DNA of 64,000 nucleotides. Origin: Glaesserella australis (GTDB taxonomy: Bacteria > Pseudomonadota > Gammaproteobacteria > Enterobacterales > Pasteurellaceae). The stretch covers positions 116,330 through 180,329 of the forward strand of contig NZ_PTPX01000002.1 of NCBI RefSeq assembly GCF_003260095.1. The letters run 5' to 3'. The translations under genes and the position numbers were made by a program. Under the pieces are notes generated by a model. That model did no database searches. It worked only from the letters and a program-made list of their open reading frames with translations, and had not been told where the DNA came from. Below are positions 47,184 to 55,922 of the stretch, one piece after another (position 1 is the stretch's first letter; each line of letters begins with the position of its first letter).

Positions 47184-47945
47184 ATGAAAAGTAGTGTAGA
47201 AAGACGTTCTGATATTTTGGCTTTATTACAGAAAGCGGGGAGTCTTCGTGTTGAAGCGTTATCTCAACATTTTGGGGTTTCTACGGTCACTATCCGTTCA
47301 GATCTCAATGTGTTAGAACAACAAGGATACATTACAAGATCCCATGGTTTTGCTGTCTTAAATTCAAGATTGATTGCGGAACTTTCTATTGCTGATAAGC
47401 GCAATAATTACCCTGAACTCAAACAACGTATAGGTAAACTTGCAGCCTCTCTTTTGGAAGAAGGAGATAGAGTCATTTTAGATTCTGGTACAACAACGAA
47501 AGCAATCGTAAGTCATTTAGGAGAGCTGAATTTAACAGTTTTGACAAATGGGTTAGATGTTGCAATGGAATTAGTTGGTTGCCCGAATGTTGAAGTAAGA
47601 ATGACTGGTGGTGTGTTACGAAAAAATGCAATGTCTTTTTCAGGTATAATGGCTGACAATAATTTACATTATTATCGCTTTAATAAGGTATTTCTTGGTG
47701 TAGATGGTTTTGATTTACACAAAGGTATTACTACATTTAATGAGCAAGAAGCTCACTTAAATCGTTTAATGTGTAATGCAGCTGATCAAGTGATTGTAGT
47801 GACTGACTCAAGTAAGTTTGGTCAGTATAGTAATTTCGTTATTTGTGCAGCAAATCAGATTGATGTGTTAGTGACAGATAATAAATTACCATTGAGTTAT
47901 CAAGAGTATCTTGAAAATATGGGTGTTAAAGTGCTTATTGCGTAA
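47184..47945 (+). CDS. agaR: DeoR-family regulator AgaR
   Basis: Repressor of amino-sugar utilization, 253 aa. The ATG at 47184 (MKSSVERRSDILALLQKAG) with TAGGAGAG before it is chosen over an in-frame start 81 bases upstream. N-terminal DeoR helix-turn-helix (VEALSQHFGVSTVTIRSDLN) and C-terminal sugar-phosphate sensor domain (DRVILDSGTTTKAI; FLGVDGFDLHKGITTFNEQEAHLNR; VVTDSSKFG). Close by eye to E. coli AgaR. It heads the agaS-PTS gene set and probably controls it through the inverted repeat upstream; the effector should be a phosphorylated GalNAc or galactosamine. Confidence 0.88.
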   Translation: MKSSVERRSDILALLQKAGSLRVEALSQHFGVSTVTIRSDLNVLEQQGYITRSHGFAVLNSRLIAELSIADKRNNYPELKQRIGKLAASLLEEGDRVILDSGTTTKAIVSHLGELNLTVLTNGLDVAMELVGCPNVEVRMTGGVLRKNAMSFSGIMADNNLHYYRFNKVFLGVDGFDLHKGITTFNEQEAHLNRLMCNAADQVIVVTDSSKFGQYSNFVICAANQIDVLVTDNKLPLSYQEYLENMGVKVLIA

Positions 47946-48014
47946 TGATTACATAGTCTCTTTCATTTTCTTTCCTTGTAAATAAATTCACTATTTGTTT
48001 GTGAGGGAAGTGAC

Positions 48015-49148
48015 ATGATTCTCAATATTGCAAATCAAACGCTAGAAAAGAACAACGCATTTTGGACAGCAAAAGAAATTGCTCAACAACCAGCAACATG
48101 GCGTGAAACATTTTCTATCGTGAAATCTTCTGATGTAATTTCTTTTGCTCAACCACTTGTTGAACGAGCTAAAAAGGGTGAATTACGTATTATTTTTACA
48201 GGTGCTGGCACATCTGCCTTTATTGGAGAAGTTGTCGCACCAATCTTAAGCGAAAAATTAGGCTGTGTGATCGAAGCGATCGCGAGTACAGACCTTGTTT
48301 CTAGCCCTTATCAATATTTGTTTGAAGATAAGCCAACATTACTTGTTTCTTTCGGTCGTTCAGGCAACAGCCCTGAAAGTATCGGTGCCGTAGATCGAGT
48401 CAATGATATTGTTAAAGAGGCTTATCATTTGGCGATTACCAATAATGTCAATGGGGCATTATTTGTAAAATGTTCACAAAATCCAACCGCTTACGCTTTA
48501 GCATTGCCAGATTCAACCCACGATAAAGGTTTTGCAATGACATCAAGTGCTAGCAATATGATGATTGCAGCCTTGCTCTCTCTTGCCCCTAAATCCTTTG
48601 ATGAAAATTGGGTAGAAAGTTTTGCGACAGTGACGGAACAACTGCTTGAACAGGATTTACTTGAAATCCAACGTTTAGCCCATCTTCCATTAAAACGGAT
48701 CGTCTATCTTGGTAGTGGACATTTTCAAGGGCTTGCCCGTGAAACATCATTGAAATTGTTAGAGCTGACCGCAGGCGAACGTTTAGGCTTCTTTGAATCT
48801 TCCATGGGCTTCCGTCACGGACCAAAATCGCTTGTTCAAAATGAAACCTTAATCTTTATCTTCTTATCTCAACAACCTTATACGGCACAGTACGACCGTG
48901 ATCTTTATCAAGAATTGGTGAGAGATAAAAAGGCAAAAGAAGTGGTGTTATTGGGTGATACAAGCGGTCCGATTCGTGCAGAAATTTACAAATTAGATGA
49001 TGCGGCACGTATTTTCCCATTCTTAGTGATTGGGCAGCTCTATTCATTCTATAGTTCACTCTATCTTGGCTATACCACGGATAACCCTTGCCCGACAGGA
49101 GAGGTTAATCGTGTGGTACAAGGCGTAACCTTATATCCATACAAATAA
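48015..49148 (+). CDS. agaS: AgaS, galactosamine-6-phosphate deaminase/isomerase (SIS domain)
   Basis: Two SIS domains in 377 aa (FTGAGTSAFIGE near 55 and YLGSGHFQGLARE near 215). Known AgaS proteins convert galactosamine-6-phosphate to tagatose-6-phosphate and ammonia. Motifs SFGRSGNSPES, THDKGFAMTSSASNMM and GFRHGPKSLV are well conserved. GAGGGAAG precedes the ATG. It opens the metabolic part of the operon and is followed after 18 bases by PTS IIB. Confidence 0.93.
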   Translation: MILNIANQTLEKNNAFWTAKEIAQQPATWRETFSIVKSSDVISFAQPLVERAKKGELRIIFTGAGTSAFIGEVVAPILSEKLGCVIEAIASTDLVSSPYQYLFEDKPTLLVSFGRSGNSPESIGAVDRVNDIVKEAYHLAITNNVNGALFVKCSQNPTAYALALPDSTHDKGFAMTSSASNMMIAALLSLAPKSFDENWVESFATVTEQLLEQDLLEIQRLAHLPLKRIVYLGSGHFQGLARETSLKLLELTAGERLGFFESSMGFRHGPKSLVQNETLIFIFLSQQPYTAQYDRDLYQELVRDKKAKEVVLLGDTSGPIRAEIYKLDDAARIFPFLVIGQLYSFYSSLYLGYTTDNPCPTGEVNRVVQGVTLYPYK

Positions 49149-49166
49149 CAGAAGAAGGAGACCAAT

Positions 49167-49640
49167 ATGGCAATTTTAAACGTACGGATTGATGGACGTT
49201 TAATCCACGGACAAGTGGCAAATTTATGGACGTCTTATCTCAATATCACACGCATTATGGTTGTGGATGAAACCGCAGCAAATAATGACATTGATAAAGC
49301 AGGCTTACGCTTGGCTTGCCCTGCGGGGGTCAATTTAAGCGTTTTGACTGTGGAAAAAGCAGCCACCAACATTAACGAAGGGCGTTATGATTCTCAACGT
49401 GTGTTGTTGGTAACAAGAACCCCACAAACCATTTTGCAACTTGTGGAGGCAGGCGTAAATCTGCCAGAAGTAAATGCAGGGAATATGCCTAAAACGGATC
49501 TAACACGCCCTATCAGAAAAACAGTCCACGTGACTGAAGATGATGTGGAAGTGTTTAGAAAACTTTCTGAAAGAGGCGTGAAGCTTACCGCACAGCTTGT
49601 GCCAAATGAAGAAAAAGTCGATTTAATGAAACTTTTATAG
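49167..49640 (+). CDS. PTS mannose/GalNAc-family EIIB
   Basis: Cytoplasmic phosphocarrier of a mannose-family PTS, 157 aa. The phosphorylation site is His14 in VRIDGRLIHGQV. It takes phosphate from EIIA (encoded at 55528) and gives it to the sugar through IIC-IID. AGAAGGAG lies before the ATG. By context it corresponds to AgaB/AgaV or the EIIB next to bgaC in pneumococci. Confidence 0.93.
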   Translation: MAILNVRIDGRLIHGQVANLWTSYLNITRIMVVDETAANNDIDKAGLRLACPAGVNLSVLTVEKAATNINEGRYDSQRVLLVTRTPQTILQLVEAGVNLPEVNAGNMPKTDLTRPIRKTVHVTEDDVEVFRKLSERGVKLTAQLVPNEEKVDLMKLL

Positions 49641-49653
49641 AGGAGTAACGATT

Positions 49654-50529
49654 ATGATCGAATGGTGGCAAATACTTTTGATAACGCTCTATGCGTTCTA
49701 TCAAATCCTAGATGAAATCACGATTGTATCTAGTGCTGGTTCACCTGTGTTTGCAGGCTTTATCACAGGTTTAATTATGGGCGATTTAACAACAGGCTTG
49801 TTAATCGGTGGTTCAATGCAATTAACTATCCTTGGGGTAGGTACTTTCGGTGGTGCATCTCGTATTGATGCGAACTCTGGTACTGTAATTGCAACGGCAT
49901 TCTCTGTGTCAGCAGGAATGGATCCGCAGTTAGCCTTAACCACCCTTGCCGTGCCAATTGCAGCCTTAATGGTTTATACCGATATTTTAGCGAGAATGTC
50001 TAACGTCTTCTTCGCTCACCGTATCGACAAAAACATTCAAGACCACGCTTACAGTGCAATTACCGTGAACTATCTCTGCGGTGCAATCGCTTGGGGTCTT
50101 TCTCGTGCATTGCCAATCTTCTTAGCGTTAGTCTTCGGTGGCCCATTTGTGGCAAGCCTTGCAGAAGCAATGCAAACAGGCTTCTTGAAAATTATCGCAG
50201 ACGGCTTAACCCTTGCAGGTGGCGTATTACCAGCGTTAGGTTTCGCAATCTTACTTCGTTACTTACCGACAAAACGTCATATTGCTTACTTAATCCTTGC
50301 GTTCTCACTTACCGCAATCTTCATTACCCTATTCGGTAACATCAATGCGGTTGGTGCATCAACAGGTGTAAGCAACTCAATTAGCAGCGTACCAATGCTT
50401 GCAATGGCAGCTATCGGTTTTGCATTCGCCTACATTGTTTACCAACGTAGCGTAGAAGGTGGCTCAGCCCCAGTTGCAAAACAAAATACCACTTCTGCAA
50501 AAGGAGAAATTGAAGATGACGAACTCTAA
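49654..50529 (+). CDS. PTS mannose/GalNAc-family EIIC
   Basis: Membrane transport subunit, 291 aa, with multiple hydrophobic segments and GGSMQLTILGVGTFGGASRIDANSG, the mannose-family IIC signature region. Thirteen bases after EIIB. Its last 14 bases overlap the EIID start, so IIC and IID are translationally coupled and should be made in equal amounts. Codon use in the PTS genes is strongly biased toward optimal codons, unlike surrounding accessory genes. Confidence 0.93.
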   Translation: MIEWWQILLITLYAFYQILDEITIVSSAGSPVFAGFITGLIMGDLTTGLLIGGSMQLTILGVGTFGGASRIDANSGTVIATAFSVSAGMDPQLALTTLAVPIAALMVYTDILARMSNVFFAHRIDKNIQDHAYSAITVNYLCGAIAWGLSRALPIFLALVFGGPFVASLAEAMQTGFLKIIADGLTLAGGVLPALGFAILLRYLPTKRHIAYLILAFSLTAIFITLFGNINAVGASTGVSNSISSVPMLAMAAIGFAFAYIVYQRSVEGGSAPVAKQNTTSAKGEIEDDEL

Positions 50530-51352
50530 TCAACAAGTTGGAAACCCAAAAGGCTACAAATTAACTGATGCCGACTTCCGCCAAATTAACATTCGTAACT
50601 TATTCTTCAACCAAGTTGGTTGGAACTACGAACGTATGCAAGGTTCTGGTTACTTATGGATTTTATTACCACAACTTCGCAAAATGTATGGTGATAACAC
50701 CCCAGAATTACAAAAAATGATGGTGATGCACAACCAATTCTTCAACACCAGCCCATTCTTTAACACCATTGTTAAAGGTATCGACTTGGCACTTGAAGAA
50801 AAACAAGGGGTAAAATCTCTTGAAGCCGTTGCAGGTATCAAATCAGGTTTAATGGGGCCATTCGCCGCTATCGGTGATGCCTTATTCGGCTCACTCGTCC
50901 CAGCGATTATGGGTGCAATCGCCGCAACAATGGCGGTAAACGGCAATCCACTCGGCGTAGGCTTATGGGTCGCAGTCGCTATCGCTACAATGGTATTCCG
51001 TTGGGTACAACTCAAAATCGCTTATCGTGAAGGGGTAAACCTTGTCACCAACCTAAGCCACCGCTTGAACGCCTTAACTAACGCTGCAACAGTGTTAGGG
51101 GTATTCGTAGTCGGGGTGATGTGTGCAACGATGGTGAACGTCAAAGTACCGTTTGTTGCCACCATTGGTGAGAAAGTTGTGTCCGCCCAAGCGAACTTAG
51201 ACTTAATCTTACCAAGATTAGTCCCAGCGTTAGTGGTCTTCTTCATCTACTGGTTACTCGGCAGACCGAAAATGAACTCTAACAAAGCGATTATGATCAT
51301 CATCGCACTCTGTATCTTGCTCTCTTGGGCTGGATTGTTGGCGAAAGGTTAA
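50516..51352 (+). CDS. PTS mannose/GalNAc-family EIID
   Basis: Second membrane subunit, 278 aa. The ATG at 50516 (MTNSNQQVGNPKGYKLTDADFR) with AAAGGAG before it is chosen over an in-frame start at 50459 inside IIC. N-terminal soluble part with FFNQVGWNYERMQGSGYLW and GPFAAIGDALFGSLVPAI are IID hallmarks; the C-terminus is a membrane anchor. It completes the IIB-IIC-IID set; EIIA lies 4 kb downstream after three enzyme genes. Confidence 0.93.
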   Translation: MTNSNQQVGNPKGYKLTDADFRQINIRNLFFNQVGWNYERMQGSGYLWILLPQLRKMYGDNTPELQKMMVMHNQFFNTSPFFNTIVKGIDLALEEKQGVKSLEAVAGIKSGLMGPFAAIGDALFGSLVPAIMGAIAATMAVNGNPLGVGLWVAVAIATMVFRWVQLKIAYREGVNLVTNLSHRLNALTNAATVLGVFVVGVMCATMVNVKVPFVATIGEKVVSAQANLDLILPRLVPALVVFFIYWLLGRPKMNSNKAIMIIIALCILLSWAGLLAKG

Positions 51353-51359
51353 TATGAAT

Positions 51360-51447
51360 GGGACACGAAGCGTCGTGTCCCTACAATCGTTTTTCCCGTA
51401 AATTTTATGTTTAAGGTTATTGTAGGGACGCCACGCTTGGCGTCTCC
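51360..51447. repeat. Inverted hairpin pair (GGGACAC/GGGACGCC type)
   Basis: Hairpin 1: GGGACACGA / TCGTGTCCC, loop AGCG (51360-51381). Hairpin 2: GGGACGCCA / TGGCGTCTC, one mismatch, loop CGCT (51425-51446). Each is bordered inwardly by CTACAAT / ATTGTAG, making the halves inverted to each other around a 35-base centre. It lies between EIID and agp; a degenerate single relative lies at 52812-52836. Confidence 0.75.
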
Positions 51448-51507
51448 AACGATAACATCTCATTTAAAAATTGTAACGTCTTCATTTTCTCAATGTAAGG
51501 ATAGATT

Positions 51508-52794
51508 ATGAAAAAATTATCAATGATTTCTTTAGCATTATTAATGGGATTAAGCACAAATACATTTGCATCAAATCCAGTACAAACTTTGTCAGAAAAA
51601 GGGTATGAATTAAACGAAGTGGTTGTTTTAAGTCGCCATAACATTCGAGCACCACTATCAGGCAAAGATAGCGTTTTAGGAAAAGCAACTACACATCAAT
51701 GGATTAATTGGAGTGCAAACCCAAGCGAATTAACTTCACGAGGCGGTGTGCTTGAAAGCATTATGGGGCAGTATTTCCGTAAATGGTTAGAGAAAGAGGG
51801 CTTACTAAAAGAGAATGGCTGTTTAAATCGCGATGAATTAAATATCTATGCAAATAGTATGCAACGAACTATTGCAACAGCAGAGTATTTTAAATCAGGT
51901 TTCTTACCTACTTGTGGTGTTGAAATATCACATCGTTTCTTACCAAGCAAAATGGATCCAATTTTCTTCCCACGCCTAACAAAACTTACCCCTGAATTTC
52001 AAGAACAAGCAATGAAAGAAATTAATGCAATGGGTGGAAAAACTAGTTTAAAAGAATTAACGGAAAGTTTGAAACCGTCTTTTGAATTAATTGAAAAAGT
52101 GATGAATATGGAAAATTCTGTTGCTTGTAAAGAAGAAAAAACCTGTAAGTTAGATGATTTTGATACCAAAATGCTTTTTGTACAGGGTGCAGAGCCAAAT
52201 TTATCAGGATCATTAAAACTGGCAACTCGTATAGCAGATGCTTTAGTACTCCAATACTTTGAAGAGCCTAATGATAAAATTGCAGGATTTGGACAAGCTC
52301 TTTCTACGGAAGAATGGGAGAAAATTTCCCGTGTTAAAGATGTTTATGGTGACGTACTCTTTACTGCCCCAACCGTAGCAGCGAATGTGGCTCACCCACT
52401 ACTTGTTTATATTCGTGATGAATTGAATGCCAAAGATCGCAAATTTACTTATCTTGTTGGACACGATTCGAATATCGGTTCTGTCACAAGTGCTTTAGGT
52501 GTAGAGGAGTATTCCTTACCAAATACCATTGAAAAGAAAACACCAATCGGCTCTAAATTGCTGTTTGAAAAATGGGTAAACAAGGAAACGAAAAAAGAGT
52601 ATGTAGCTCTAAACATTATGTATCAAAGCACGGAGCAACTCAGAAATATGAGCTTAGTTGATTTGAAAAATCCGCCGATAATTTATTCCTTAAAATTCTC
52701 AGGGTTAAAACCAAATGAACACGGCTTATATGATTTTTCGGAAGTGAACACACGTTTTAAAGACGTGATTTCAAAATATGAAGCAATCAAATAG
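51508..52794 (+). CDS. agp: Periplasmic glucose-1-phosphatase (histidine acid phosphatase)
   Basis: Secreted acid phosphatase that removes phosphate from glucose-1-phosphate and related esters; related enzymes also act on inositol phosphates. A signal peptide spans about 1-21 (STNTFA). The active site RHNIRAP has nucleophile His44, and the proton-donor pair His319-Asp320 lies in VGHDSN. Four or more cysteines in the mature part suit periplasmic disulfides. Length is 428 aa. Close by eye to E. coli Agp. It interrupts the PTS gene set, separated by repeats on both sides, so it may be expressed apart. Confidence 0.93.
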   Translation: MKKLSMISLALLMGLSTNTFASNPVQTLSEKGYELNEVVVLSRHNIRAPLSGKDSVLGKATTHQWINWSANPSELTSRGGVLESIMGQYFRKWLEKEGLLKENGCLNRDELNIYANSMQRTIATAEYFKSGFLPTCGVEISHRFLPSKMDPIFFPRLTKLTPEFQEQAMKEINAMGGKTSLKELTESLKPSFELIEKVMNMENSVACKEEKTCKLDDFDTKMLFVQGAEPNLSGSLKLATRIADALVLQYFEEPNDKIAGFGQALSTEEWEKISRVKDVYGDVLFTAPTVAANVAHPLLVYIRDELNAKDRKFTYLVGHDSNIGSVTSALGVEEYSLPNTIEKKTPIGSKLLFEKWVNKETKKEYVALNIMYQSTEQLRNMSLVDLKNPPIIYSLKFSGLKPNEHGLYDFSEVNTRFKDVISKYEAIK

Positions 52795-52811
52795 TTAAGT
52801 GAAAAATGGTG

Positions 52812-52836
52812 GGGACACTATGTTTGGTGTTCCTAC
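52812..52836. repeat. Degenerate GGGACAC/GTGTTCC hairpin
   Basis: GGGACAC and GTGTTCC form an imperfect stem around about 9 bases. It resembles the left hairpin at 51360. An uptake-signal core AAGCGGTCAGAT follows near 52845. Confidence 0.45.
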
Positions 52837-52889
52837 CGTATTAAAGCGGTCAGATCCGCTCCAAACTTTACACCTAGAGGTAAAACCTA

Positions 52890-53483
52890 ATGAAAGTTCT
52901 CTATATTTTCGATTTTGACGGCACGCTTGCCGACACACTTCCATTAGCTTTTATGTGCTTTAGAGAAACCTTTTTGAAATTTAATGGCGAACTGTTAAAT
53001 AACGCTGAAATTGAACAACATTTTGGCGGTTCAGAACAGGCGATTATTGAAAAAGTCGTTAAAGGCAGCCAAGAGCAGAAGCAACAAGCGGTCGAATTTT
53101 TCTATCAACTTTACCAAACCAACCATTCGTTGTATGCACAATGTCCTGACAAAATTCGCACAATGCTTGCAAAACTCAAACAGCAAGACAAAAAAATTGC
53201 GGTTTTTACGGGCAAGGGCAGACGTAGCCTTGACTATTCGCTTAGTGCATTAGGTTTAACAGATTGTTTTGATTTAACTATCAGCGATGATGATATTGCT
53301 CATTCCAAACCAGCCCCTGACGGCTTGTTGAAGATTTTGGCTCACTTTGCGTTAGAGCCAACGCAAGCGATCTATTTCGGCGATAGCGATGCCGACCTGA
53401 TTTCAGGGCAAGGGGCAGGGGTCGAGACCCACAAAATTGAATGGATCAGCAATCCCGATTCGCCAGTCGTTTTAAAGGAGTAA
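52890..53483 (+). CDS. HAD-superfamily phosphatase (phosphoglycolate phosphatase-like)
   Basis: Cytoplasmic HAD hydrolase, 197 aa. Motif I DFDGTLADT with nucleophile Asp8 and Asp10, helical cap of subclass I (about 15-80), motif II VFTGKGR, motif III region HSKPAP, motif IV YFGDSDADL. Likely a sugar-phosphate or other small phosphomonoester phosphatase; the substrate cannot be assigned. It ends 2 bases before the GH35 gene, so it belongs to the sugar gene set; a metabolite-repair or sugar-phosphate detoxification role is plausible. Confidence 0.88.
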   Translation: MKVLYIFDFDGTLADTLPLAFMCFRETFLKFNGELLNNAEIEQHFGGSEQAIIEKVVKGSQEQKQQAVEFFYQLYQTNHSLYAQCPDKIRTMLAKLKQQDKKIAVFTGKGRRSLDYSLSALGLTDCFDLTISDDDIAHSKPAPDGLLKILAHFALEPTQAIYFGDSDADLISGQGAGVETHKIEWISNPDSPVVLKE

Positions 53484-53485
53484 TT

Positions 53486-55276
53486 ATGCCTTTCCAAATC
53501 GGTGAAAAAGAATTTTTGCTACACGGCAAACCATTTAAAATTTTATCGGGTGCAGTGCATTATTTCCGCATTGTGCCTGAATACTGGTACAAAACCCTTT
53601 ACAATCTCAAGGCAATGGGCTGCAATACCGTTGAAACCTATGTGCCGTGGAACTTACACCAACCACAGCCCGACAAATTTAACTTCAGCAAGCGGGCAGA
53701 TTTAGTCAAATTTTTGCAAACGGCGAAAGATCTCGGCTTATACGTTATTCTTCGCCCAACGCCTTATATCTGTGCCGAATGGGAATTTGGCGGCTTACCG
53801 GCGTGGTTGCTCAACATTCCAAACATTCGCCTACGCCAAAACGATCCGCTGTTTATTGCGGAAATCGACCGCTATTTTCAAGAACTCTTGCCACGAGTTG
53901 CCCCGTATCAAATTACGCAAGGCGGTAACATTTTGATGATGCAGATCGAAAATGAATACGGCTCATTTGGCAACGATAAAAATTATTTACGAGCCATTCG
54001 AGCGTTGATGTTAATTCACGGCGTAAACGTACCGCTTTTCACATCGGACGGTGCGTGGCAAAACGCCTTAGAAGCCGGGGCATTGATTGAAGACGATATT
54101 TTGCCAACGGGCAATTTTGGCTCTCGTTCCAACGAAAATTTAGACGAATTGCAACGCTATATCGACAATCACGGCAAATCTTACCCTTTGATGTGTATGG
54201 AATTTTGGGACGGCTGGTTTAACCGCTGGAAAGAGCCTGTGATCCGCCGTGATGCTCAAGACCTAGCGGATTGCACCAAAGAGCTGTTAGAGCGAGCCAG
54301 TATCAACTTCTATATGTTTCAAGGCGGTACAAACTTCGGCTTTTGGAACGGCTGTTCCGCACGGCTAGACACCGACTTACCGCAAGTAACCAGTTACGAC
54401 TACGATGCCCCTGTTCACGAATGGGGTGAGCCGTCAGAGAAATTCTATCTGTTGCAAAAAGTGTTAGGGCAATACCCTGATGCCAGCCCGATAGTCGAGC
54501 CGATTTTGCCAAAAATCACCGCTTACCCACCGCTTGCGGTGCAAAATGAAGTGTCGCTGTTCAACACCCTTGAGCCAATCAGCGACCGCTTCGACAGCCC
54601 ATTTACACAAACAATGGAGCAACTCGGGCATTATTACGGCTATGTTCTTTATCGAGCCAAACCGACCGCTTACAGCGATGAAATCAAGCTGAGAATTTAT
54701 CAAGGCAGAGACCGTATTCAGATTTTCAACGACCAACAAAAAGTCGCCACCCAGTATCAGCACGAAATCGGCAACGAAGTGATGTTACAAACGCCAAATG
54801 GTGCGTTCCAACTGGATTTACTCGTAGAAAATATGGGACGGGTCAATTACGGCGGCAAACTGCTTGCCCCAACCCAACGCAAAGGGATCGGTGCTGGAGC
54901 AGTGTTAGATCTGCATTTCCACACAGGTTGGGAGCAATACGCCATTGATTTCAACCGTTTAGATGAGATCGACTTTGACGGTGAAGCCGACCACAACTCC
55001 CCGTCTTTCTATCAATTCAAGCTCACTCTTGATGACGAACCGCAAGACACCTTTATCGACACCAGCACACTCGGCAAAGGCGTGATTGTGGTCAATGGCG
55101 AAAATCTAGGACGCTACTGGAACGAAGGTCCGACTTGCTATCTCTATCTTCCAGCTCCATTGCTACGCAAAGGCGAGAACAACATCATTGTGTTTGAAAC
55201 CGAAGGGGTGAAGATTGACGAATTAAGATTTAGCGACAAGCCGATTTATAAGGAATTGAATACGAAGAATTTGTAA
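53486..55276 (+). CDS. Glycoside hydrolase family 35 beta-galactosidase
   Basis: GH35 enzyme, 596 aa. The ATG at 53486 follows AAAGGAG and the HAD stop. The catalytic TIM barrel occupies about 1-320: acid/base Glu in IENEYG (154-159) and nucleophile Glu239 in MEFWDGW; SGAVHYFRI and NFYMFQGGTNFGFWNG are family signatures. C-terminal beta-sandwich domains (about 380-590) include VNGENLGRYW. No signal peptide or membrane helix is present. It resembles pneumococcal BgaC, which cleaves Gal-beta-1,3-GlcNAc and also lies beside a mannose-family PTS. A cytoplasmic site implies the substrate is imported first. Confidence 0.92.
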   Translation: MPFQIGEKEFLLHGKPFKILSGAVHYFRIVPEYWYKTLYNLKAMGCNTVETYVPWNLHQPQPDKFNFSKRADLVKFLQTAKDLGLYVILRPTPYICAEWEFGGLPAWLLNIPNIRLRQNDPLFIAEIDRYFQELLPRVAPYQITQGGNILMMQIENEYGSFGNDKNYLRAIRALMLIHGVNVPLFTSDGAWQNALEAGALIEDDILPTGNFGSRSNENLDELQRYIDNHGKSYPLMCMEFWDGWFNRWKEPVIRRDAQDLADCTKELLERASINFYMFQGGTNFGFWNGCSARLDTDLPQVTSYDYDAPVHEWGEPSEKFYLLQKVLGQYPDASPIVEPILPKITAYPPLAVQNEVSLFNTLEPISDRFDSPFTQTMEQLGHYYGYVLYRAKPTAYSDEIKLRIYQGRDRIQIFNDQQKVATQYQHEIGNEVMLQTPNGAFQLDLLVENMGRVNYGGKLLAPTQRKGIGAGAVLDLHFHTGWEQYAIDFNRLDEIDFDGEADHNSPSFYQFKLTLDDEPQDTFIDTSTLGKGVIVVNGENLGRYWNEGPTCYLYLPAPLLRKGENNIIVFETEGVKIDELRFSDKPIYKELNTKNL

Positions 55277-55310
55277 ATGAACATATAACTCATTGATTTG
55301 AAATCATTCT

Positions 55311-55456
55311 CTTCCCCCGTTTACGGGGGAAGGTGCCGAAGGCGGAAGGGGGGATTGCAAACGAAGTTTGCAACATTTTAGCGATGTTTAACCGCTTGTA
55401 GCTTGTTTTTCAGCCCTTCTCAGCCTTCGGCAGCTCCCCCCGCAAGCAGGGGGAGC
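55311..55456. repeat. REPIN-like palindromic element, copy 2
   Basis: Same arrangement and orientation as 13149-13281: the first 50 and last 37 bases are identical, the middle (about 59 bases here against 46) is unrelated and includes an uptake-signal core near 55391. It lies between the GH35 gene and EIIA, inside the sugar gene set, where its hairpins could separate expression of the two parts. Confidence 0.85.
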
Positions 55457-55527
55457 GAATGCATATAGAAGATTATTCAACATTTGAGTAAACAAAAAAA
55501 TTCAAAAACTACCAAAGGAGCAAAACT

Positions 55528-55914
55528 ATGAGCTTAATTTTAATCAGCCACGGCGAATTTGCCGAAGGCTTGCTAGAAACCGCCGAGATGATTTTAGGCA
55601 AAATCGACAACGCCCAAACCGTTTGCTTATATCCACACGAAGGCAGTGAAGATTTCCAAACCAAATTTGAACAAGCCCTTGCCAATGCAAGCGGTGAGAT
55701 TGTGGTATTTTGCGACATAATGGGCGGCACGCCGTGCAATGTGGCAATGCGTTACTTGCCAAAATTGGCAGGCTTATACAGCGGAATGAACTTGCCGATG
55801 GTGATTAGCTATGTGAGCGAAGAAGGCACAGACGGCTTAATTGAAAATGCCAAAGAGCAAATTCACGATGTCGGTCAGCAATTAAAAAACTTAGCGTTAG
55901 GCGATGATGAATAG
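55528..55914 (+). CDS. PTS mannose-family EIIA
   Basis: Cytoplasmic phosphocarrier accepting phosphate from HPr, 128 aa. The active-site histidine is His8 in ILISHGEFAEG; FCDIMGGTPCNVAMRYL is the second conserved block. CAAAGGAG lies before the ATG. Its natural partner is the IIB-IIC-IID set 4-6 kb upstream, since no other PTS membrane subunit is in the window. Nine bases before lacD. Confidence 0.93.
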   Translation: MSLILISHGEFAEGLLETAEMILGKIDNAQTVCLYPHEGSEDFQTKFEQALANASGEIVVFCDIMGGTPCNVAMRYLPKLAGLYSGMNLPMVISYVSEEGTDGLIENAKEQIHDVGQQLKNLALGDDE

Positions 55915-55922
55915 GAGTATGT

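Noticed and set aside
47993-48014. TGTGA-N6-TGACA just before agaS as a CRP site
   Set aside because: It overlaps the ribosome-binding GAGGGAAG of agaS, the second half-site is imperfect, and a better CRP-like site lies ahead of agaR.
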